A stretch of 64,000 nt of DNA from Mycolicibacillus trivialis (GTDB lineage Bacteria > Actinomycetota > Actinomycetes > Mycobacteriales > Mycobacteriaceae). The stretch lies in assembly GCF_002102395.1 (NCBI RefSeq), contig NZ_LQPZ01000012.1, positions 124,001 to 188,000 on the forward strand. The letters are read 5' to 3'. Below are positions 57,808 to 64,000 of the stretch, piece after piece. The position numbers and the translations under genes were made by a program. Positions within the stretch are counted from its first letter, which is position 1. Each line of letters starts with the position of its first letter. The notes beneath the pieces are model-generated. The model was not told where the DNA came from. It made no database searches and was given only the letters and a program-made list of their open reading frames with translations.

Positions 57808-60800
57808 GCCCACTCAACAAAGACGACATCCGCAGCGCCATCGCTGAGCAACTGGATTGCGCGCCAACAGTGTTGGCTGATGACGACGACCTGATCCAGG
57901 CCGGCCTGAACTCGATCGCCATCATGGCGATGGCCGGTGGCTGGCGCAAACACGGCGTCACCATCACCTTCGCCGAACTGGCCGCCACCCCGACCATCGC
58001 CGCCTGGGCGGCGCTGCTGGCCGGCGCCACACCGGCAACTACCACCGGTGCGATCCCCGGGCCGGCCGATGGGAAGCCCGAGGAATCCGCCGACGACGCC
58101 ACCCCGTTCCCGCTGGCCGGCATGCAGCACGCCTACTGGATCGGGCGGTCCGCCGAACAACACCTCGGTGGGGTCGCCGCCCACCTCTACGTCGAATTCG
58201 ACGGTGACGGCATCGACCCGCACCGCCTCGAACGCGGCGTGGCCGACCTCATCGCGGACCACCCCATGCTGCGCACCCGATTCCTGCCCGACGGCACCCA
58301 ACAGACTCTGCCCGCACCCACCCGCCCGGTCTTCCACACCGTCGACCTGCGCGACCGGCCGGCCGACACCGTCGAGGCCGTACTCACCGAGATGCGCGAC
58401 CGCAAGACCCACCAGCGGCTGGCCGTCGAGGACGGCGAAGTCCTTGACGTCACGCTGACCCGCTACGGCGACAACCGCGCGCGGCTGCACATCGACGTCG
58501 ACATGCTGGCCGCCGACGCCCTCAGCTACCGGGTCCTGGTGGCCGAACTGGCCGACCGCTACCGCGGCGCGGCGCCGGCCGCACCCGGCTACACCTACCG
58601 GCGCTATCTGGCCGAACGGCGCACCGACCCGCACACCCGGGAGCGCGACCGGCAATGGTGGCAGCGTCGGTTGGCCGACCTGCCCGGCGCCCCCGACCTG
58701 CCGATCGTGGCGGTCGGCGACCCGAACGCCGCCCACCGCACCGTTCGCCGCGACCACTGGTTGCCGCCGGCAGCGAAACAGCGGCTCACCGCGGCCGCGC
58801 ACGCCCGCGGCATCACCCCGGCAATGGCGGTGGCCGCGGTGTTCGCCGACACCATCGGCGGCTGGTCGGCCCAGCCCCGCTTCCTGCTCAACATCCCGCT
58901 GTTCCAACGCGAACCGCTGCACCCCGACGTCGACCGCGTGATCGGCGACTTCACCTCCTCAGTCCTGCTCGACGTCGACGTCACCGAGCCGGTAGCGGTG
59001 ACCGACCGGGCCCGCGAACTGCAACACCGCATGTATGACAGCGCCGCCCACGGCGGCTACCCGGGACTGGATGTGCTGCGCGACCTGGGCCGACACCACG
59101 GCGCGCCGGTACTGGCACCGATCGTGTTCACCAGCGCACTCGACCTCGGCGAACTGTTCTCCGACGTGGTGCTCGAGGCGTTCGGCGATCCGGTCTGGAT
59201 CGTCTCGCAGGGACCACAGGTCCTGCTCGATGCCCAGATCACCGAGGTGCGCGGCGGTCTGCTGCTGAACTGGGATGTGCGTGACGCGATGTTCCCGCCC
59301 GGGCTGATCGACGCGATGTTCGCCCGGTTCACCGCCGCGGTACAGCGACTCGCCGACGGCGACGCCGGCTGGGCCGCCGAAGCGGCCGTACACCTGCCTG
59401 CGGAGCAGGCTCGCACCCGCGCCGCGGTCAACGCCACCGCCGGCCCGACGAGCGGCCGCTGCCTGCACACCGGGTTCTTCGACCACGCCGCGACGCAACC
59501 GGATGCGCCGGCCGTGCACTGGGGGCTGGGTGCGGAGGCCGGTCACTGGACCTACCGCGAACTCGCCGACCAGGCACTGGCCGTCGCCGCTGCGCTGCAC
59601 GACCGCGGGGTCCGCGCGGGCGACACCGTCGCGGTGCACCTGCCCAAAGGACCCGACCAGGTGCTCGCCGTTCTCGCGGTATTGAGCGCAGGCGCCAGCT
59701 ATGTGCCGATCGGGGTGGACCAGCCGCCCGCCCGCCGCGACAAGATCCTCGCCAGCGCCGACGCCGTCGCCGTGCTCACGAACGCAACCACCCGAGTGGA
59801 CGTCGATCTCCCGGTGCTCGACATCGACGCCGCCCGAACCCATCCACCGCTTCCCGGTGCGGAGCGACCGCACTCCGACGAGATCGCCTACGTGATCTAC
59901 ACGTCCGGCTCCACCGGTGAGCCCAAAGGCGTGGAGTGTCACCACAGCGGCGCGATGAACACCATTGACGCGCTCAACGACTGGTTCGGAATCGATTCGG
60001 CCGACCGGACGTTGGCGCTCTCGGCGCTGGAATTCGACCTGTCGGTCTACGACATATTCGGCATGTTCGCAGTCGGCGGCTCGGTGGTGGTTCTCGACAC
60101 CGTCCAACGTGCCACACCTACCTCCTGGGTGGAATTGCTGCGCGCCCACCGGGTCTCGGTCCTCAACTGCGTCCCGAGCCTGCTCGACATGCTGCTCGAA
60201 CTCGGTGGCGACCGGCTCGGCGACTCGCTGCGGGCGGTGATACTCGGTGGCGACTGGGTGAGTGCCGACCTGGCCCGGCGACTGGCCCGCCAAGTGCCAG
60301 ACTGCCGATTCGCCGGACTCGGCGGCGCAACCGAAGCCGCCATCCACAACACCATCTGCGAGGTCACCGGCGACCCGCCGGACCATTGGACGACGATTCC
60401 GTTCGGAATACCGTTACGCAACACCTGCTGTCGGGTGGTCTCGCCGGCCGGCCGGGACTGCCCGGACTGGGTGCCCGGCGAGCTCTGGGTCGGCGGGGTC
60501 AACGTGGCGGCCGGCTACCGCAACGACCCGCAACGCACCGCGCAGCGCTTCATCGAGCACGACGGGCTGCGCTGGTACCGCACCGGCGATATGGCCCGCT
60601 ACTGGCCGGACGGCACGCTGGAATTCCTCGGTCGAGCCGACAACCAGGTCCAGTTGCGCGGCTACCGGGTCGAACTCGGTGAGGTCGAGACGGCGCTGCG
60701 TGCCGGGCCCGGGGTCCGCAACGCCGTAGCCACCGTGATCGGCTCGGCCGCACCGCAGCTGGTGGCCGCGGTGACCGTCGAGGCCGACGGTGCGGATGGT

Positions 60801-61298
60801 GTGACCGACACCGACGCGATCGCCGCGGCCGTCGCCGAACTGGTGCCGGACTACATGGTTCCCGACCCGATCGTCGTGTTGGATCGGATGCCGCTGACCC
60901 CCAACGGAAAACTCGACCGGCGCGCGGTGACCGTACTGCTGGCGGCCGAAACCGAGCCCGTTTCCGAGGTACCGCCGGCCGACGACCTCGAAGCCGCGCT
61001 GGCCGCACTGGTCGCCGAGGTGCTGGACGTGCCGTCGGTCGGTGTCACCCGGGACTTCTTCGCCCTCGGCGGCGACTCGGTACTGGCGACCACCGTCATC
61101 GCCCGGGTGCGCGACTGGTTGCAGACCGAACACGCGGTGGTCGCCGACCTGTTCGCCGGCCGAAGCGTGGCCGGGCTGGCTGCGCGGCTGCGGCAGCGCG
61201 AGTCCGACCTCGGCACCCCGGATCGGCTGCCCGCGGTCGCGCGGATCTACCTGGAGGTGGCGGCGCTCACCGACGAGGAGGTCATGGCCGCCGGATGA
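57804..61298 (+). CDS. mbtB: Phenyloxazoline synthase MbtB (ArCP-Cy-A-T)
   Basis: A 1164-residue synthetase. The aryl carrier holds Ser37 in GLNSI. A cyclisation domain has the DxxxxDxxS motif DMLAADALS near 233 in place of HHxxxDG. Adenylation has [13 protein letters not shown] near 695 and the [11 protein letters not shown] pocket shared with Ser/Thr/Cys cyclising modules. The carrier [10 protein letters not shown] is near 1090. It joins salicylate to Ser or Thr and closes the oxazoline. Rv2383c is about 250 residues longer and ends in a thioesterase, absent here. ATG 57804 overlaps the mbtF stop and has GGAGGG upstream. Confidence 0.93.
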   Translation: MSPLNKDDIRSAIAEQLDCAPTVLADDDDLIQAGLNSIAIMAMAGGWRKHGVTITFAELAATPTIAAWAALLAGATPATTTGAIPGPADGKPEESADDATPFPLAGMQHAYWIGRSAEQHLGGVAAHLYVEFDGDGIDPHRLERGVADLIADHPMLRTRFLPDGTQQTLPAPTRPVFHTVDLRDRPADTVEAVLTEMRDRKTHQRLAVEDGEVLDVTLTRYGDNRARLHIDVDMLAADALSYRVLVAELADRYRGAAPAAPGYTYRRYLAERRTDPHTRERDRQWWQRRLADLPGAPDLPIVAVGDPNAAHRTVRRDHWLPPAAKQRLTAAAHARGITPAMAVAAVFADTIGGWSAQPRFLLNIPLFQREPLHPDVDRVIGDFTSSVLLDVDVTEPVAVTDRARELQHRMYDSAAHGGYPGLDVLRDLGRHHGAPVLAPIVFTSALDLGELFSDVVLEAFGDPVWIVSQGPQVLLDAQITEVRGGLLLNWDVRDAMFPPGLIDAMFARFTAAVQRLADGDAGWAAEAAVHLPAEQARTRAAVNATAGPTSGRCLHTGFFDHAATQPDAPAVHWGLGAEAGHWTYRELADQALAVAAALHDRGVRAGDTVAVHLPKGPDQVLAVLAVLSAGASYVPIGVDQPPARRDKILASADAVAVLTNATTRVDVDLPVLDIDAARTHPPLPGAERPHSDEIAYVIYTSGSTGEPKGVECHHSGAMNTIDALNDWFGIDSADRTLALSALEFDLSVYDIFGMFAVGGSVVVLDTVQRATPTSWVELLRAHRVSVLNCVPSLLDMLLELGGDRLGDSLRAVILGGDWVSADLARRLARQVPDCRFAGLGGATEAAIHNTICEVTGDPPDHWTTIPFGIPLRNTCCRVVSPAGRDCPDWVPGELWVGGVNVAAGYRNDPQRTAQRFIEHDGLRWYRTGDMARYWPDGTLEFLGRADNQVQLRGYRVELGEVETALRAGPGVRNAVATVIGSAAPQLVAAVTVEADGADGVTDTDAIAAAVAELVPDYMVPDPIVVLDRMPLTPNGKLDRRAVTVLLAAETEPVSEVPPADDLEAALAALVAEVLDVPSVGVTRDFFALGGDSVLATTVIARVRDWLQTEHAVVADLFAGRSVAGLAARLRQRESDLGTPDRLPAVARIYLEVAALTDEEVMAAG

Positions 61299-62678
61299 TC
61301 ACCGGGCGGACCCGACCACGACGCTGCCCACCGCGGACTCCGCCAACTCGGCCGACCCGGTGGCCGCGGCGAAGCTCGCGGTGTCGGCATAACCCTGCGC
61401 GCACACACCGATCCCCATTGCCGTGCCGACCAGATAGAGGGTCTGCATCAGCGCCCCGACGTCCTTGAGCAGCAGCGCATAACCGATCTGTTCATAGGTC
61501 CACAACAGGCGCCCGGCCCGGGCGGCGACAACCAGCAACACCTGCGGCTGCGCGCCGCCGGCCAGCGTCGCCGATGCCGGTTTGAGCAACTGCTGCACGG
61601 CTTTCGACTCACCGTCGGCGACCGGCCGCAGCACGTGATCGAACGAGTCGTAGTGATACATGCCTGCCGCCAAGCCGGCGACGTGACGCACCACCGGATA
61701 CACCTCGAGTTCGTAGACCCCGCCGGCGGACGGATACGGCCGCGACAGCAACTCTTCGCCGGGCCCGACGGTGTGGCTGCCGCGGGTCCGGGCGGCGCGG
61801 TAGAGCAGCTCGGCGAGCTGATCGGCGGTGATCGGTGCGGCATCGTCGAATTCGCGGGTGGACACCCGGTCCTCCAGAACCGCCGTCAGCGGCGGATCAG
61901 CGGCTCGGGCGGTCGCCAGGTCCGGCGTGGTCAAGCGCACCGGGTCGCCCGGGTAGGTCTCGCGACGAGCCGGCGGCTGCGGGAACCGGTCCTTGGCCCA
62001 CTTGGTGGGACCGAACCGCTCCCAGCTCACCGTGCGGGATCCGAGCGTGCTGCGCCGGTGGAACCACAGATCCGGTGTGCTCCAGCCCGCGGTCGCCAAA
62101 TCGGGTTCGGTCTCGCCCGCGGCCACCAGGAAGCCGCCCCTGCTCAGGTCGGCGACGAACCGGGCGGCCAACGCCTCGGGCACCTCCGCAGCCGCCTCGC
62201 CATCGAGCAGCGGCAGCAGCCGCGCATCACCGATGCGGATGTCACACCAGCCGAGCGGATGCTCCACCACGAACCCGTCCCGGTCGCGGTGCACCACCGC
62301 GAACCGCGAGAGGACCCGCTGCCCCGGTTGGCGCGGCGCAACCGACGGGACGGGCCGATCGAACGGCTCGACGCGGTAGCGCTCCCCGTCGTCGTCGCAG
62401 ACATCGACCGCCAACCAGCCGTCGGCCAGGAGCTGGTCGATCAGCGCGCCCACCGTCGCCGGATCGGCCGAAGACGACAGCTGCGCCAGCGTGGCGGGAC
62501 CGAGATTCAACGTTTTGAGCACGGCGAGCTGTTCGGTGGGCAGCCGGGACAATTTCTCGCTGCGCGGCGGGTTGAGCAGTACCGCCCCCGCCGGCGTCGT
62601 CACGCAGGTGACCCCCGGTGCGAACGCGTAGCTGCTCTGCGGCGGATAAGCCGGCGCGGGCACGGGTTCAGCGGTCAC
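61299..62678 (-). CDS. SagB-type FMN oxidase / nitroreductase-fold dehydrogenase
   Basis: A 459-residue protein. The N-terminal 200 residues form a winged-helix-like and poorly conserved part. The C-terminal half is a nitroreductase fold of the SagB/ThcOx type: LEDRVSTREFDDAAPITADQLAELLYRAART, RPYPSAGGVYELEVYPVV, YALLLKDVGALMQTLYLVGTAMGIG. SagB enzymes oxidise thiazoline and oxazoline rings to the aromatic azoles using FMN. Its last codon is directly next to the mbtB stop, convergent, so it may act on the MbtB product; that is inference. GTG 62678 is preferred for the AGAGG upstream. No IdeR box is seen. Confidence 0.8.
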   Translation of the reverse strand: MTAEPVPAPAYPPQSSYAFAPGVTCVTTPAGAVLLNPPRSEKLSRLPTEQLAVLKTLNLGPATLAQLSSSADPATVGALIDQLLADGWLAVDVCDDDGERYRVEPFDRPVPSVAPRQPGQRVLSRFAVVHRDRDGFVVEHPLGWCDIRIGDARLLPLLDGEAAAEVPEALAARFVADLSRGGFLVAAGETEPDLATAGWSTPDLWFHRRSTLGSRTVSWERFGPTKWAKDRFPQPPARRETYPGDPVRLTTPDLATARAADPPLTAVLEDRVSTREFDDAAPITADQLAELLYRAARTRGSHTVGPGEELLSRPYPSAGGVYELEVYPVVRHVAGLAAGMYHYDSFDHVLRPVADGESKAVQQLLKPASATLAGGAQPQVLLVVAARAGRLLWTYEQIGYALLLKDVGALMQTLYLVGTAMGIGVCAQGYADTASFAAATGSAELAESAVGSVVVGSAR

Positions 62679-62836
62679 GGCCAGCCTCTTTCGTCCGGGT
62701 ACACGGTGCGACCCCGAGCGTAGCGAGCGCCGTGGCGGCCCCCGTCGTAACGCAACTGCGCCGCACGGCGACACACCTCGTGATTAAGTATCGGTAACGA
62801 CCGGAACCGATTTCACCGACACGGAAGAGATGGAAC

Positions 62837-63361
62837 ATGACGATCAAGCTGTTCGCCACCAGTGCGGCCGCCGTCGCAGTGCTGGGTGCCACCGCGGTTG
62901 CGCCCGCGGTCGCCGAGGCGCCGATCGCGCCGCGGCCCGTGGCGTTCGACGCCCCGCTGCCGCTTGACCCGCCGCCGGCACCGGAGCCCGCCGACCCGGC
63001 CACCGCGCTGCCGACCGCCGAAGAACTCACCGGGATCCTCGACAACCTCGTCGACCCGCAGGTCTCCGACGAGGTGAAGAGTGACCTGGTCGCCGGCGGC
63101 CTGGACCACCACCGCGCCAACGTGTTCAATCACAAGCTGCGCGAAGCCGGTCACCACGGCGCGCTGCCGCTGACCTTCACCGCCGACAACATCACCGCGG
63201 CCGGTGAGAACACGGTCACCTCGGACGTCACCGTCACCGGACCCAAGATGGCCTCGCCGATCGAGAAGAACGTCACCTTCGTCAACCAGAACGGCTGGAT
63301 GCTCTCCCAGGCCGCCGGCGACGAACTGGTGGAGGCGATCGTGGGACGGCTGCCGAACTGA
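62837..63361 (+). CDS. MTB12 (CFP-2) family secreted protein, second copy
   Basis: A 174-residue exported protein that shares the block order of the 32809 gene: signal peptide (LFATSAAAVAVLGATAVAPAVA), ALPTAEELTGILDNLVDPQ, LPLTFTADNITAAG, DVTVTGPKMA and VTFVNQNGWMLSQ. It keeps the position of Rv2376c, between the mbt cluster and the Rv2375-like gene, so it is the likely positional counterpart of MTB12. GGAAGAGATGG precedes the ATG. A proline- and histidine-rich insert (LDPPPAPEPADP, LDHHRANVFNHK) distinguishes it from the other copy. Confidence 0.83.
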   Translation: MTIKLFATSAAAVAVLGATAVAPAVAEAPIAPRPVAFDAPLPLDPPPAPEPADPATALPTAEELTGILDNLVDPQVSDEVKSDLVAGGLDHHRANVFNHKLREAGHHGALPLTFTADNITAAGENTVTSDVTVTGPKMASPIEKNVTFVNQNGWMLSQAAGDELVEAIVGRLPN

Positions 63362-63380
63362 GGCAGCCGCACCGCGCGCC

Positions 63381-63707
63381 TCAGCCCTCCGTCGGCAGCG
63401 CGTGGTGCCCGAGCACGTCCATGTCGAACAACCGGGCGTGCAGCACCGTGCGGTTCCGCAATGCGGCGCGAACCGCACGGTGCAGACCGTCCTCCAGGTA
63501 GACGATCCCCTTCCACTTCACCGCGTGCGGGAACAGGTCGCCGTAGAAGGTCGAATCCTCCGACAGCAGCCGGTCGAGGGCCAGCACCGTCGTCGTGGTG
63601 ACCAGCTCGTCGAGGCGCAGCTGCCGCGGCGGGATCTGCGACCAGTCCCGATAGGACAATCCGTGCTCGGGATAAGGCTTGCCGTCCCGGACCCCTTTGA
63701 AGATCAT
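63381..63707 (-). CDS. Conserved mycobacterial protein (Rv2375-like)
   Basis: A 108-residue soluble protein starting MIFKGVRDGKPYPEHGLSYRDW, with conserved IPPRQLRLDELVTTTTVLALDRLL and YLEDGLHRAVRAALRNRTVLHARLF. It is one of the most conserved hypothetical proteins next to hrcA in mycobacteria. No enzymatic motif is clear; the C-terminal part recalls ParB/sulfiredoxin-like strands but not strongly. It is convergent with the MTB12-family gene and divergent from hrcA. Confidence 0.75.
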   Translation of the reverse strand: MIFKGVRDGKPYPEHGLSYRDWSQIPPRQLRLDELVTTTTVLALDRLLSEDSTFYGDLFPHAVKWKGIVYLEDGLHRAVRAALRNRTVLHARLFDMDVLGHHALPTEG

Positions 63708-63840
63708 GAGCGGCTCATCGACACCGAGCGGGACAAAGCAGAGGATGAGACCGGGCCATGGGAACCCAGGCTAGTCGCCGTCCCGCACGAGGCGACCGGC
63801 GCCGCTGTTAACGGTTGGCAAAAACCCCTGGCAAGGCCCG

Positions 63841-63846
63841 TAAACT
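63841..63846 (+). promoter_or_regulatory. Possible hrcA -10 element (TAAACT)
   Basis: TAAACT lies 28 bases before the hrcA ATG, with AAGGAGG between. No CIRCE element (TTAGCACTC-N9-GAGTGCTAA) is visible here. Confidence 0.35.
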
Positions 63847-63874
63847 GGAGCCGACCAAGGAGGTGGAGACAGCG

Positions 63875-64000
63875 ATGGGAAGCGCCGACGATCGTCGCCT
63901 CGATGTGCTGCGCGCCATCGTCGCCGACTTCGTGCAATCCCAGGAGCCGGTCGGGTCGAAGGCTCTTGTCGAACGGCACAATCTGGGCGTCTCCTCGGCG
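63875..64000 (+). CDS. hrcA: Heat-inducible transcription repressor HrcA (5' part)
   Basis: The first 42 codons of HrcA, cut by the window edge. [38 protein letters not shown] is the N-terminal winged-helix DNA-binding region of the family. HrcA represses groEL and related chaperone genes by binding CIRCE operators. AAGGAGG lies upstream of the ATG at 63875. It matches Rv2374c in position; dnaJ should follow outside the window. Confidence 0.92.
   Translation, partial: MGSADDRRLDVLRAIVADFVQSQEPVGSKALVERHNLGVSSA

Noticed and set aside
63708-63874. Search for a CIRCE operator before hrcA.
   Set aside because: No inverted TTAGCACTC/GAGTGCTAA arms; only a -10-like TAAACT and the ribosome site are present.

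Overview
The window is about 70% G+C, has GTG starts, leaderless promoters (TANNNT box 6-8 bases before a start codon), IdeR iron boxes and a complete mycobactin assembly line. It comes from a mycobacterium (Mycobacteriaceae). Gene order follows the M. tuberculosis block from nadD (Rv2421c) to hrcA (Rv2374c), with local insertions and a reorganised mbt cluster. The synteny statements are from memory of that genome. No tRNA, rRNA, CRISPR array, transposase or integrase was seen.

Region 1 (1-14740) is mostly core genes. It has an overlapping operon for NAD synthesis, ribosome silencing and methylglucose lipopolysaccharide enzymes (nadD-rsfS-gpgP-octT-degV). A lineage-variable block follows (amine-dehydrogenase-like enzyme, catalase-fold protein, two acyl-CoA dehydrogenases), then comEA-comEC-holA, rpsT, a CBS-domain gene, a PemK/MazF-fold gene and lepA. 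lepA appears to start at an ATC codon.

Region 2 (14741-17031) is a visibly lower-G+C accessory island between lepA and the trehalase gene. It carries two TIR-like proteins, a 98-residue unknown and a RipA-like multi-pass membrane protein, three of them in one overlapping operon. The architecture resembles Thoeris-like or membrane-effector anti-phage modules and is the best candidate for an undescribed system.

Region 3 (17032-28100) holds the trehalase, a flavoprotein, two tiny membrane proteins, and assimilatory sulfate uptake and reduction (subI-cysT-cysW-cysA convergent with che1-cysH-sirA). Each sulfur operon is preceded by a cysteine-rich short ORF that looks like a cysteine-responsive attenuator. 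The one before sirA is followed by a hairpin that would hide the sirA ribosome binding site.

Region 4 (28100-33303) holds an Mce-associated-type protein, rpfD, hemW, a Rieske/hemerythrin pair behind a CRP-like site, an enoyl-CoA hydratase, and an MTB12-family secreted protein.

Region 5 (33337-62678) is the mycobactin locus. It contains mbtI; mbtA followed by an SDR, a ferritin-like diiron protein, a Baeyer-Villiger-type monooxygenase and a MerR regulator; mbtG-mbtH; mbtT-mbtC-mbtD; mbtK; and mbtE-mbtF-mbtB. Four IdeR-like boxes sit at the promoters. MbtB makes the salicyl-oxazoline, MbtE/MbtF add the lysines, MbtC/MbtD add the polyketide unit, MbtG hydroxylates and MbtK acylates lysine. MbtB lacks the C-terminal thioesterase of the M. 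tuberculosis protein, and a free thioesterase (MbtT) is present instead. A SagB-type oxidase ends flush against mbtB and could oxidise oxazoline to oxazole. A second MTB12-family gene, an Rv2375-like gene and the start of hrcA close the window.
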